A DNA stretch of 64,000 nucleotides from Solanum dulcamara (Eukaryota; Streptophyta; Magnoliopsida; Solanales; Solanaceae): assembly GCF_947179165.1 (NCBI RefSeq), contig NC_077237.1, positions 89,380,341 through 89,444,340 of the forward strand. The letters are read 5' to 3'. Below are positions 1 to 10,330 of this stretch, piece after piece. A program made the translations under genes and the position numbers. Under the pieces are notes generated by a model, which was not told the DNA's origin, did not search any database, and saw only the letters and a program-made list of their open reading frames with translations. Within the stretch, counting starts at the first letter, position 1. Every line of letters begins with the position of its first letter.

Positions 1-777
1 TAAAAAATTAAATTCAATAAAGCGGAATGACTAAGTAAAAAGACTAAATATAAAACATTAGATCGTAGAAAGTAGAAAGACTAGATATAAAGATTAAGTC
101 ATACTTTAGAAAAGTGAAATTAGTAGTGGAGATACTAAGATCAATAATCTTTTATATAATGAATAAAAATATATTGATGGTGGAGGAAATTAAATTTGAA
201 TCATTCATGTGGGCGTCAATTCGACTGTATTCAAATAAATAAAAATATATAATGTGATGAAATGTCTTCCTATAGTTAATTTAGGATTTTTAGATATAAA
301 CCTTTTAAAAGAATTAAAAAGTCTGATATACTATGATACGTAAATTATTTTGAAGAACGAAGTATTCTGGATTATTCTTATTTTTTGCTTTTCTACAATG
401 TAAAAAAATATTTATATAATTTAAAATAATACTTAAATTACCAATTACTCTTACCATATATCAACAAAAATAGAGGTGAGTCAAAAAAAACTTACAACTC
501 TTTTTATGATTCTAAACTTTATTGCTAGTTGTCATCAACTCTATTCATTGACTATTTCCATGAATATTGCCCCCACCCACACCGCATTTTCTTTTTTTCC
601 TCATCTTTTACCTAAATAGAAAGTAACCTAGGTATTAGGTTTACATGCCTAGGGCATAAAATAGTAGTACAATCAAAAGTTAAATTCTTAGATTTTTTCA
701 ATTATAAGTCAATAGACATAAGTTGAAAATTTTGATTTTTACTTATTTTTATTATTTTAGCTTAAAATGAAGTGTTT

Positions 778-1056
778 ATAACAATAACAACAATAATAAT
801 ATACCTAGTGAAATTTCACAAATGGGGTTTGGAGAGGGTAGGATGTACGCAGACCTTACTACTATCTCATGGAGATAGAGAGACTGTTTTCGAAAGACAC
901 TCGGCTCAAAAGTCATAGTTTCAAGGCACGTCTAAATCTACGACCACCCTAAATCGGCACACGGCCAGACACCATTCTATCCCTATTAGCCTTCTACCCT
1001 AGTCCGCGACCTCTACTCCTTTCTATCTAAGATCATGTCCTTAGTGATATCAGCAT
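778..1056 (-). mobile_element. 5'-truncated LINE 3' end (relic)
   Basis: Read on the minus strand, this segment ends a reverse-transcriptase-like frame (ITKDM.LDRKE.RSR.RVEG then stop). It then runs into a non-coding tail that finishes in TTG/TTA-type repeats. The same layout, with the same C-terminal residues, occurs on the plus strand at 58480-58945, so the two support each other. Here a TAG replaces the Trp codon of the other copy, so it is dead. The (TTG)n tail is shared with TS-type SINEs of Solanaceae. The exact 5' limit is uncertain. Confidence 0.65.
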
Positions 1057-1969
1057 TTCTTTTATTTACCCAATTACTTAAAAAATGCTTAAAAGTTATT
1101 TTGGGTTTAAAAACACGTAAAGTAAGCCAATCCAAACAGACTCTTACATTACTTTTAGGTTACGTTGTCACTTTCTTCGATCCTTCTCAAATTATTTATC
1201 GCCAATTTCTAAAAATAGTAATTTTAAATTATTATAGATATTTTTAAAAAAATTATTTATCCGTAATAATTATTATTCTTAAAAACTACAAATGTCTAAA
1301 TTATGTTTGATGCTATGATTGTTCGTATAATAGTTAAACCCCTTCTAATTAATGTTTCTTAAAAGAGTTGTAAAATAAATCACGATAGATAATTTGAAAT
1401 CGAGTAAGTACTTATTCTAATACTTGTGAAATTTTATTCTCTACCTAATCTAAGACATTTTCTTTCTTGTTTTGATATAGGCATTGAAATTTCTCATGAA
1501 GCACCCAAGTTGACAGTCACAAAAAGTGATCAATCATTAACTTTCTTGATTGAAATTTTATGATTTATAAACAATCAATTCATCTCTGTACTCAACTTGT
1601 GTTAATCTCTTAAATGTGTATCTGAATAAAATAAATTATTTATACTCTACCAAAAAAATTATCGACAAATAATTTTTGTTATTGTCCAGCCAAAATTCGA
1701 CGTTAATTTTATTTATCAATGAATTAACTACGAATTATTTTTAAAAAATTGTTAGTTAATTATAGGCTATTGATTAAAAAAATCATGAAACATTGCGCTT
1801 TTCATCCTTGAAATATTGAAGAAATCATTGAATATTTAATTAAGTACATTTAAATTTAAATTAATTGAAATATGTGCACCTTTTAGTCGAGGTGTTATAT
1901 TAAATTTATATTATCACTTTATATTTGTGAACGATATCATCCATAAAATTAATAATTTGTTGAAATTTA

Positions 1970-2030
1970 TTATTTGATGTCAAAATCAGTTGAGTAGGAA
2001 GGTTGGGTCCATTACATATACTTGTGGCAC
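1970..2030 (-). repeat. Orphan copy of distal promoter block B
   Basis: The string GATGTCAAAATCAGTTGAG followed by GGAAGGTTGGGTCCATTA matches the block upstream of the repeat-protein genes at 5333-5380 and 9164-9210. In those genes the ATG lies about 380 bp to the left of the block. Here no related coding sequence is found to the left, so the block appears to be a leftover of a lost or rearranged array unit. Confidence 0.6.
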
Positions 2031-2587
2031 AGAATCTTGATAAATTAATTTACATCAAGAGAGCATGAATGATATACGTTTCAACCTTATCAATTTTAAC
2101 AGTAATTCAAGATGAGTTTAACTTTTGTATTCTCATTATTGAACTAATTAAATACACTTTTATAATTATAGGATTGGATTTTACTATTTGTCAAAATTTT
2201 AACAAAAATTAGTATACCATTTCTTCAAACTTCTTGAGAGTACCTTTGATGCGCAAAGTAATTCGGTGGTTGTGTTAGTGAACGATAGCAGATATCTATA
2301 GAATAGTCGAATTTGGTAGAAGAGTTGTATACTTAGTGATTTTTATTAAGTTAAAATTCAAAATATAAAAAATTAAACACATGAAAAATCAAATGAGATA
2401 TATTTTTCGATGTTCCTTACGACACCTTAACTCCGGCCCTGAGCGAATCACATGCACAAGTTGACCTGAACAAGTACTATTATTATAAAAGAAAAAGAAA
2501 TTTTAGTAATTTTTTGTCCGTAGATATGTTATTATGTGTGTGCGCCCCGTGTATATATATATATATAATGAAAAAAATAACGAATTC

Positions 2588-2695
2588 AGTTGATGTCATA
2601 ATCAGTTGAGTTGGAAAGTTGGGTCCATTACATGTACTTGTTGCTTTAATGGCTTATAGTTCATCACATCACGGGACCATATAATATATGCTTTT
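2588..2695 (-). repeat. Second orphan copy of distal promoter block B
   Basis: This copy is longer than the one at 1970 and includes the distal part ending CATCACGGGACCATATA. That part is also present upstream of the second array gene at 9245-9265. No repeat-protein frame lies to its left. It is probably a remnant of a deleted array unit. Confidence 0.6.
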
Positions 2696-3649
2696 TTTAT
2701 CACAAAATTAAAATGACAGATTAAAAGGTATATATATAACTTACTATTTTAAGATTATAATTTTTCTTGTGGGTTTTTGCTTCTATATATTGGATATAGT
2801 TTTGGAATTGTTAGTTAAAACACTTAAATGTTAGTTATATGACATTTAATTCAAACGTCATATATCTAAATTTAAAATATCATATAGTATAACATTATTA
2901 TATTGGCTTGTGAGTGCGTAGGCGTTATAGCATTCAATTAAGTTACTCTGATAGGAAAAACAATACATATAGATTTTATTCTTTTCGACTCCTGATGATG
3001 TCATCAATAGTCATTTTGATGTAAGATTTTTTTAAAAAAATCTTATTTTTATTTTATAGGTTAGATATTAATCCGATATACTTTCATGTTGATCTAGGTT
3101 GATAATCACCTTTCTCTCTTGATTTTGACGATTGAATTTCTCTGTGATTGAAAATGGGTGCATGTGTACTTTAGATCTAGAGTCACCACGAATGATAATC
3201 CACACAACGATAGGAATTGAATCAGAGAACCTTAGTTTCAATATTTCTATCAAAATTTCCAACAAACTAAGATGAATATTTATAATAAAAAATAAAATTT
3301 ATGATTTACAATACTTGTATTTTAATAATGTAATGGAAAATTAATATGTTAAGTGCACTATGATATATGGCGTTGATGTTACAAAAAGGTTGGGTATTAA
3401 TACGAAAAAAGAAAATCAAAAGGAAAAGGAAAATATTTAATTTGTATTCAATTGAAACAATTCATTGAGAACATTTAAAAGCAAAACTTAAATAACAAAA
3501 CAATTGAAAAAAAGGATTATAGAAATTAAAACAACAAATTACATGAAGAATTACAAATTGTGATGTCATGCCCCAAACTCATAAGGAGAGATATATCTTA
3601 GGATTACGTTATACTGGAGAGAAGGGAAACATGACATGAAAGAGAGAGT

Positions 3650-4954
3650 TTAATATGGAGGTGGTGGTGATGGAGAAGGAATTGAAGATGACTGATGATA
3701 GTAAGGAGGTGGTGGTGATGGTGAAGGAGGAGGGGGTGAATTATAGTAGTAACGTGGTGGAGGAGAAGGTGACGGTTTCTTGAAGTAGTCATTTTTTGGT
3801 AAAGATGGCACCTTGTACTCTGATTTAGGCATTGAGGGTACCTTATAGTCGTTATCTTTTGGAACAAATGACACCTTCTTGTAGTTATCTTCTGGAACTG
3901 ATGGCTTCTTATAGTAGTCGTTCTTGGGCAAAGAAGGCACCTTGTATTCCTGTTTAGACACTGAGGGTACTTTATAGTCGTTATCTTTTGGAACGGATGA
4001 CACCTTGTAGTTGTCTTCTAGAATTGACGGCTTCTTGGAGTTATCTTCTGGAATTGATGGCTTCTTGTAGTAGTCGTTCTTTGGAAAGGATGGCGCCTTA
4101 TATTCCTTTTCAGGCATTGAGGGTACCTTGTAGTCATTATCTTTTGGAACAAATGACACCTTATTGTAATTATCTTCTGAAACTAATGGCTTCTTGTAGT
4201 AGTTATTCTTGGGCAAAGAAGACACCTTGTATTCCTGTTTAGGCATTGATGGTACCTTATGGTCGTTATCTTTGGGAACTGATGACACCTTCTTGTAGTT
4301 ATCTTCTGGAACCGATGATTTCTTGTAGTAGTCATTCTTTGTCAAAGATGACACTTTGTATTCCTGTTTTGGCATTGAGGGCACCTTGTTTTCTTGTTTA
4401 GGTGCTGACGGTATCTTGTAGTCATTATCTTTTGGAACAGATGGCACCTTCTTATAGTTATCTTCTGGAACGGATGGCTTCTTGTAGTAGTCATTCTTTG
4501 GCAACGATGACACCTTATATTCCTTTTGAGGCACTAAAGGTACCTTGTAGCCGTTATCTTTTGGAACAAATGCCACCCTTTTGTAGTTATTTTCTGGAAT
4601 CGATGGCTTCTTGTAGTAGTCATTTTTTGGTAAAGTCGGCGCCTTATATTCCTCTTTAGGCACCGAGGGTACCTTATAGTCGTTATCTTTTGGAACAGAT
4701 GACTCCTTCTTGTAGTTATCTTCTGGAACTAATGACTTCTTGTAGTAGTCATTCTTTGGCAAAGAAAGAGTCCGGTATTCCTGTTTAGGCATAGAGGGTA
4801 CATTGTAGTCGTTTTTTGACAATTGTGGTACTTTATTGTATGTTGTAGTTGGTGATTCATAAGAGGGTGAATATGCCACAGTGCATGTGCCAATCAAGAA
4901 AAATGCCAATGCACAAGCAAATTGAGGCCATTGCTTCTTCATTTGGCTACCCAT
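3650..4954 (-). CDS. Secreted repetitive Pro/Lys/Tyr-rich cell-wall protein, paralogue 1
   Basis: Intronless frame of 434 residues. Residues 1 to about 27 form a signal peptide (MGSQMKKQW, then a hydrophobic core ending in CTVAYS). The body has about eight repeats with the core LPKNDYYKKPSVPEDNYKK, alternating with VPKDNDYK and MPKQEYK segments, giving a unit of about 43 residues that is longer than in the other four paralogues. The last 45 or so residues are extensin-like (SPPPRYYY, SPSPPPPYYHQSSS). Ser-Pro3-4 and Tyr-Tyr motifs are known sites of Hyp arabinosylation and Tyr cross-linking in cell-wall proteins, so a structural wall role is inferred. It ends in a single Tyr where paralogues end in Tyr-Tyr. 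The start is fixed by the signal peptide and a TATA box 79 bp upstream. A PELPK/PRP-type name is possible; the exact family is not certain. Confidence 0.85.
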   Translation of the reverse strand: MGSQMKKQWPQFACALAFFLIGTCTVAYSPSYESPTTTYNKVPQLSKNDYNVPSMPKQEYRTLSLPKNDYYKKSLVPEDNYKKESSVPKDNDYKVPSVPKEEYKAPTLPKNDYYKKPSIPENNYKRVAFVPKDNGYKVPLVPQKEYKVSSLPKNDYYKKPSVPEDNYKKVPSVPKDNDYKIPSAPKQENKVPSMPKQEYKVSSLTKNDYYKKSSVPEDNYKKVSSVPKDNDHKVPSMPKQEYKVSSLPKNNYYKKPLVSEDNYNKVSFVPKDNDYKVPSMPEKEYKAPSFPKNDYYKKPSIPEDNSKKPSILEDNYKVSSVPKDNDYKVPSVSKQEYKVPSLPKNDYYKKPSVPEDNYKKVSFVPKDNDYKVPSMPKSEYKVPSLPKNDYFKKPSPSPPPRYYYNSPPPPSPSPPPPYYHQSSSIPSPSPPPPY

Positions 4955-5030
4955 TGAGAATATTTGAATTCTTAGGCTAGATGGTTATGTTTCTTCTCTG
5001 TCTTGTGTGTTTTAGACTGGAGGAACTAGG

Positions 5031-5425
5031 AGTTTATATAGCTTAACTAAGATGGTCATTTGGATGCTGTCAATTATAATCCAAACATATATATCAGAGA
5101 TTTCCCCCCTTTTTGGTTAATGCTATTCCACTAAGGTCTTGAGATAATGGGAAGCCATGAACAATTCATACACTTATTTTTAAAAAATCAAATCCAATCT
5201 TTTATTGACTTCCAAGAATGTTGTCTTGTTTCTTTTTGTTTGTTTGTTGCGGTACATTGAAAATTTGATTAAATAAGACTTTAAAGTTGAAACAGATATA
5301 TGCTGTCGACCCAACAAATATTGTTCAATATTTGATGTCATTATCAAAATCAATTGAGTTGGAAGGTTGGGTCCATTAATTATATGTACTTAATGCTTTG
5401 AGCACGACTTGTAACTCACAAATCA
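5031..5425 (-). promoter_or_regulatory. Promoter modules of repeat-protein paralogue 1
   Basis: Minus-strand TATATAAA at 5033-5040, inside a segment (GGAGGAACTAGGAG on plus) found at the same place in all five paralogues. Block A at 5114-5172 (TGGTTAATGCTATTCC through GGGAAGCCATGAACAATTC) and block B at about 5331-5425 are also shared with paralogues. The order TATA, A, B is conserved. The function of A and B is inferred from conservation only. Confidence 0.6.
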
Positions 5426-5429
5426 CCGC

Positions 5430-5860
5430 AAAATAATGCATATAAATTGTCCCAAAGGGATTTCAGGGATCTCCCTGATTCCTTCTCAGTCGAGTTTATT
5501 GCAAAAGACTTATTTAATGCGGTTGCAATAGATTATCCAGTTGCAAGGTTAATTCAAATCGCTGCTAAATAACTTTAAATTTCTGCTATGTTAACCCAAA
5601 TCCCCGCTAAATGTATCTAAACCAATGCCGGCTAAAGGGTGAAGCCAATGAGGCAAGGAATTTAGGCCCAAAAATATTAGAGGCCTCATTTGTTTAAAGT
5701 TGTGATTGTTTTTAGGAGGAAATATCTTATTAGACATACATTCATATTATATATACTAATTCTATCTATATTTTTAAATAATTACGTATCTTACTACTAA
5801 TTAAGAGTTTTCTACCATATATTAAGAAAGATACACCTAGATACAATATTTTTGCTACCA
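5430..5860. other. Spacer with decayed CTAAATGCACC-type repeats
   Basis: Degenerate copies of GCTAAATG(C/T)A(C/T)CTAAA occur around 5560-5640. Similar strings recur in the other spacers (7215-7270, 9815-9880, 12700-12730, 15900-15990). No gene is seen. Confidence 0.5.
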
Positions 5861-6180
5861 GATACACTGAAATAGGGAGAGAGACTAGCGAGATGGGGAT
5901 GGAGGTGAGCGAGATAGTCATGTATCCCAGATACATGTGAATCATACTAGATACGTGTATTTGTATATATCTGGTGTGATTCACATATATCTGGGATACT
6001 AGATATATATGAGAGTGGCGAGCGAGATGGGAGGGAAGCGAGCGAGGTTTGTCTATGTATCCCAGATACATGTGAATCCACTTGGATACAGTGTATCTAG
6101 AACAAATTATACCTAATTTTAACCCCATGTATCCTAAGATACATTCATCTGGAAGTATCTAGACGCACCAATATCTGATA
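5835..6180. repeat. Dense GATACA / TGTATC inverted-repeat cluster
   Basis: Many copies of (C)AGATACA(TGTGAATC) and its complement TGTATC(CCAGATACATG) lie in both orientations, for example at 5918-5945, 5980-6005, 6054-6080 and 6090-6100. The stretch could fold into several hairpins. A 120-residue open frame across it (5766-6128, minus) has simple repeat composition and no motif, so it is not called as a gene. Confidence 0.55.
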
Positions 6181-6283
6181 AGATTCGTAATATTGTGAAT
6201 TAGAGTGTATCCAAGTAATTAGTTCCTAGTGAAAATTCTGTAAGTTTTTCTTATTTTTATGGCTAATCTTTTCATAAAATATT

Positions 6284-6753
6284 GGCTTAACGCATAAGCG
6301 CCCCCCTGAACTTGCAAGTATTTTCCGTTTAAACACCTCAATAAGGCTTTCTTCCTATTGAATACTTGAACCCCTCAAAAATTGTATCTATCAGACACGT
6401 TTGTCTGAATTGGCACTTAGCTTGAGCATCAGTTCTTTTTAAGTGGAGCGCGTGACATGAAACGAATACCATGTGGAAAATTAATCCAACATAGGAAACA
6501 CATCACATACTTCAGCCATCCTAAATTCCTCTTCCATCAAAAAATATTACCGTTACAAAAACACATCAGCATTTATTTTGGAAGAACTCATGCGCTCACA
6601 GAAAGTGTTGCTCAAGCTAAGTGCCAAGTCAGACAGACGTGTCTAATAGATACAATTTTTGAGGGGTTCAAGTGTTCAATAGAAAAAAAGATTTGTTGAG
6701 GTGTTTAAACGGAAAATACTTGCAAGTTCAGGGGACCGATTATGCATTAAGCC
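6284..6753. mobile_element. Mutator-like MITE with long terminal inverted repeats
   Basis: A 470-bp element bounded by the 9-bp direct repeat TAAAATATT at 6275-6283 and 6754-6762. The left end GGCTTAACGCATAAGCG and the right end (reverse complement GGCTTAATGCATAATCG) start inverted repeats of about 150 bp, including ACTTGCAAGTATTTTCCG and GACACG(T)TTGTCTGA segments. Long TIRs plus a 9-bp duplication are typical of Mutator-superfamily MITEs. It carries no transposase; a short 80-residue open frame inside it is not considered real. Confidence 0.88.
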
Positions 6754-6888
6754 TAAAATATTGAATATCTTCAGACAAAAAATACAAGATATTCATAGGA
6801 AAAAAGAGCTAATGGTAAAAAACATACAAAAACTCTCATTTTTATGAATTTCATATATCAGTTAGCGCTATCCGTTGCTCCCTTTTTG

Positions 6889-7102
6889 GGGATAAGGCAT
6901 AAGACCCCCCCCCCCCCTACCCCACCCCTATGGCTAAATCGGCAATTACATATCTAAACTATGCGAGAGTTCTATTACCCTCAAATTTATGTTGTCCGTA
7001 TTATTTAGTCCCTTGAACTATTTGGTATTACAACCCTCACATAATTTAGATATGTAACTGACAATTTCATCATAATTTAGAAAAGTTCTTATGCCTTATC
7101 CC
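6889..7102. mobile_element. Small foldback/MITE element
   Basis: The terminal GGGATAAGGCATAAG at the left pairs with CTTATGCCTTATCCC at 7088-7102. Inside, ACATATCTAAACTATG near 6950 pairs with ATAATTTAGATATGT near 7040. A run of about 14 C follows the left end. No clear target duplication was seen, so the superfamily is left open. Confidence 0.65.
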
Positions 7103-7600
7103 TTCCCCTTTACCTGTCTGAATTGGTCAAATATTGTTCCTACTTGACAACAGGCTCGTGTAGACCAACTTTAAATTTTAAATCAATGCTATTCTGTATT
7201 GATTATTTGTTAATATCTGAGAGGTAATCCAAATTGTTGCTAAATGAACCTAAATCGCCGCTAAATTCAAGGGATAAAAGGATTATCATGCAATTATTAC
7301 TAACTCTTGGATGTTACGTTCCAGTGTTTTGCTATTAATTAAATTGACAAATGTTGGTGGAATAGATATATGAAAATACATAAACTCTCAATGAAAAGAA
7401 CATGATGTATTCAATTGATCACAATTCTCTAGAAACTTACAAAATACAGTTTAAATGACAAAACAATTGCAAAGGAAAAAACAACGAATAAAGAATTGCA
7501 AATTTAGATGTCATGCCTTCAACTCATAATATGAGTACCAATTTGGTTATATATGTTGAGCTGAAGAATGACTTCCTTGAAACATGTTGAACATGAAAGA
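7103..7600. other. Spacer and 3' flank of paralogue 2
   Basis: Contains a decayed CTAAATG-type repeat (7215-7270) and, from about 7370, a 3' flank (AACTCTCAAT...AAACAATTG) shared with the other array genes. No gene. Confidence 0.5.
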
Positions 7601-7606
7601 TGAATT

Positions 7607-8791
7607 TTAGTAGTATGGAGGTGGTGGTGATGGAGAAGGTGATGGTTTATTAAAGTAGTCATATTTTGGCAAAGACGACACCTTGTATTCTGGTTTAGGC
7701 ACTGAGGGTACTTCTGGAAAAAATGATACCTTATTGTAGTTATCTTCTAGAACAGATGACTTTTTGTAATAGTCATTCTTTTGCAGAGACGATACCTTGT
7801 ATTCTGGTTTAGGCACTGAGGGTACTTCTGGAACAAATGATACCTCATTGTAGTTACCTTTTGGAACAGATGGCTTTTTGTAATAGTCATTCTTTTGCAA
7901 AGACGATACCTTGTATTCTGGTCTAGGCACTGAGGGTACTTTTGGAACAAATGACACCTTCTTATAGTTATCTTCTGGAACTGATGGCTTATTGAAGTAG
8001 TCATTTTTTGGCAAAGACGGCACCGTGTAGTCTGGTTTAGCCATTGAGGGTACCCTTGGAACATATGTCACGTCCTTCTTGTAGTTATCTTCTAGAACTA
8101 ATGGCTTCTTATAATAGTCATTCTTTGAAAAAGTAGGCACCTTGGATTCTTCTTTAGGCACATTTGGTACATATGTCACCTTTTTGTAGTTATCTTCTGG
8201 AATTGATGGCTTCTTGTAATAGTCATTCTTTGACAAAGCAGGGACCTTGTCATCTTCTTTAGGCATTGAGGGAACCTTTGGAACAAATGACACCTTTTTG
8301 TAGTTATCTTCTGGAACTAATGGCTTCTTGTAGTAGTCATTCTTTGGCAAAGAAGGCACCTTGTATTCTTCTTTAGGCACCAAGGGCACCTTTGGAATAA
8401 ATGACACCTTCTTGTGGTTATCTTCTGAAACTGATGACTTTTTGTAGTAGTCGTTCTTTGACAAAGATGACACCTCGTAATTATGTTTAGGCACTGAGGG
8501 CACCTTGTATTCATGTTCATCAACTGAGGATACTTTCTTGTAGTTATTTTCTGGAACTGATGACTTCTTGTAATAGTCATTGTTTGGCAAAGATGACACC
8601 TTATATTCCTTTTCAGGCATTGAAGGTACCTTGTAGTCTTCACTTTTGGCTATTGTGCTTGGCACTTTATTGTATGGTGAATCTGATGATTCATAAGAAT
8701 AAGGTGAATATGCCATAGTGCATGTGGCAATCAAGAAAAATGCCAAAGCACAAGCACATTGAGACCATTGCTTCTTCATTTGGCTTCCCAC
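7607..8791 (-). CDS. Secreted repetitive Pro/Lys/Tyr-rich cell-wall protein, paralogue 2
   Basis: Intronless frame of 394 residues, the shortest of the five. Signal peptide at 1 to about 27 (MGSQMKKQWSQ, hydrophobic LAFFLIATCTMA, then YSPYSYES). Nine repeats of the KNDYYKKPSVPEDNYKK type follow, spaced by VSFVPKVPSVPKPEYKV linkers in the second half, so the unit there is close to 38 residues. Several repeats are variant (NPEDN changed to ENN or KGN; YFNK for YYKK). The C-terminus is a single SPSPSPPPPYY block and lacks the extra HQSSS segment seen in paralogues 1, 3 and 4. Export to the cell wall is inferred from the signal peptide and extensin-like end. Confidence 0.85.
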   Translation of the reverse strand: MGSQMKKQWSQCACALAFFLIATCTMAYSPYSYESSDSPYNKVPSTIAKSEDYKVPSMPEKEYKVSSLPNNDYYKKSSVPENNYKKVSSVDEHEYKVPSVPKHNYEVSSLSKNDYYKKSSVSEDNHKKVSFIPKVPLVPKEEYKVPSLPKNDYYKKPLVPEDNYKKVSFVPKVPSMPKEDDKVPALSKNDYYKKPSIPEDNYKKVTYVPNVPKEESKVPTFSKNDYYKKPLVLEDNYKKDVTYVPRVPSMAKPDYTVPSLPKNDYFNKPSVPEDNYKKVSFVPKVPSVPRPEYKVSSLQKNDYYKKPSVPKGNYNEVSFVPEVPSVPKPEYKVSSLQKNDYYKKSSVLEDNYNKVSFFPEVPSVPKPEYKVSSLPKYDYFNKPSPSPSPPPPYY

Positions 8792-8865
8792 TGAGAATAT
8801 TTGAACTCTAAGGCTAGATGGTTTGATTTTCGTTTTCTAGTGTGTTTTAGAATGGAGGAACTAGG

Positions 8866-9265
8866 AGTTTATATAGCTTAACTAAGGTGGTCATGATTTG
8901 ATGATTTGGATGCTCTCAAAATAATACAAAAATGTTTTTTTGGTTAATGCTGTTCCACTAAGGTTTTGAGATAATGGGAAGCCATGAACAAATTCATACA
9001 CATTTGCTTGACTCATCTATTTTTAACAATTAAATCCAAAATTTTATTTACTTCCAAGAATGTTGTTCTTGTTTTTGTTTGTTTGTTGGTACACTGAAAA
9101 TTTTATTAATAAAACTTTTAAAGTTGAGATATGTGTCTGCCTAACGAATATTGTTTATTATTTGATGTCATTATCAAAATCAGTGAGGTGGAATTTTGTG
9201 TCCATTAGTTATATGTACTTGATTCTTTGAGCACGACTTATAATTCACATCACGGGACCATATAT
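8866..9265 (-). promoter_or_regulatory. Promoter modules of repeat-protein paralogue 2
   Basis: Minus-strand TATATAAA at 8868-8875, 77 bp upstream of the ATG. Block A at 8941-9001 and block B at about 9161-9265, which includes the TGTACTTGATTCTTTGAGCA stretch that a SINE interrupts in paralogue 3. It gives the empty-site form of that insertion. Confidence 0.6.
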
Positions 9266-10330
9266 ACTCTTTTTCTGAATCCACGAGAATTCATTATCGC
9301 TATTCTTTAGATGCGTATTGAGTAAATTTGTGCCTGTACGATAGCTCATAAATCACACAAAAAATATAAATTGCATTAGATAAAGCTAATGGAATGAGCT
9401 CGAGCTGAGAAAACCTTGACGGGCGGAATCTCTCCCTTGGCCCTCTTATAGTTGTTGCACCAACTAATCTACCTTTACGAGTACCATACATACTTTTCAT
9501 TACCAAGAATGGCAATATTTTGAATTTGATTAGGTTTTGATACGAACAAGAAAAATTGGAAGCTATTGTTTCCAAGCTATGGTTTAAATCTCTGTTATTC
9601 GAACTTATTAACTCAAATTAATCTAAATTTATGTCTTGTATGATCCATTTTTAGGAAAAAGGTTCTCTATTCCTCTAAGATCGAACCCTACCAAAAAAGT
9701 AATTGAGTCAATCAAATCCTTTTAAAAAAAAATTCTTTAATATATTTTAGAAGTTCTGGCTTTAAAAAATTCTACTTGAATCTCAAAACTTTTGCAAAAT
9801 AGATAAAATGCACCTAAACTATCGCTAAATTTACAATCACTACTAAGTGCACCTAAATCGACACTAGAGTGTGTTAGGTATGACGGTTTCTAATTTATCT
9901 CTGCGCTTCTTTTTGTCTATTTAAAATGATTCAATACTTAGTTTGCTTTATTTCTTTATCTCCCATGAATTGTATGTTTGTAACAATAGAGATCCTTTTG
10001 TTTTTCCAATCCTTCGTTACCTATTTTTGAAGTATCTGATGGTTGTTATGTTCCAGAGTTTTGCTATTACTAGTAAATGAACAAATTGGCAATTGAAAGA
10101 AGTTGTATTCAATTGAAACAATATAATTCTATGGAAATATCAAAAATATAATATATTTAATCAAAATACAAAACAATTGCAAACCGAGGAAGGAAACGGA
10201 AAAACAACAAATAAAGAATTGCGAATTTTGCTATCATGCCTTCAACTCAAAATATGAGAACCAAATTAGTTATATATGTTGAGCTGGAGAAGGACTTCCT
10301 TATAACATGTTGAACATGAAAGATGGAAAT
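9266..10330. other. Spacer between paralogues 2 and 3
   Basis: Holds a segment (about 9275-9560) with a homologue at 15350-15620 upstream of paralogue 4: both contain AATAGCT(T/C)ATAAATCA, TAAATTGCATTA and TACGAGT(A/T)CCATACATAC. This may be an old transposon fragment or simply part of the duplicated unit. A decayed CTAAATGCACC repeat lies at 9805-9880. From about 10095 the 3' flank of paralogue 3 begins. The 91-residue frame at 9300-9575 shows no motif. Confidence 0.5.

Larger units (their letters stand above)
1063..3600. other. AT-rich intergenic DNA, no gene seen
   Basis: No convincing coding frame: open frames here are short and have no recognisable motif. It contains two orphan copies of the distal promoter block of the repeat-protein genes (about 1970-2030 and 2588-2695) and a short (TA)n run near 2553-2570. 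Its right end is the 3' flank of the gene that ends at 3650. Confidence 0.6.

Noticed and set aside
1035..1247. 70-codon plus-strand open frame
   Set aside because: It overlaps the LINE relic edge and AT-rich DNA, has no motif, and is of chance length.
3988..4659. Plus-strand frames with LLELMASCSS-type repeats opposite paralogue 1
   Set aside because: They are antisense shadows of the repeat-protein gene; the periodicity comes from the coding repeats on the minus strand.
6457..6699. 80-codon frame within the MULE-type MITE
   Set aside because: It lies inside a non-autonomous element and runs into its inverted repeat; there is no transposase similarity.
7747..8643. Minus-strand frames rich in Cys, Thr and Arg inside paralogue 2
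   Set aside because: They are shifted-frame readings of the same repeats, with no signal peptide or independent start; the main frame is much longer.
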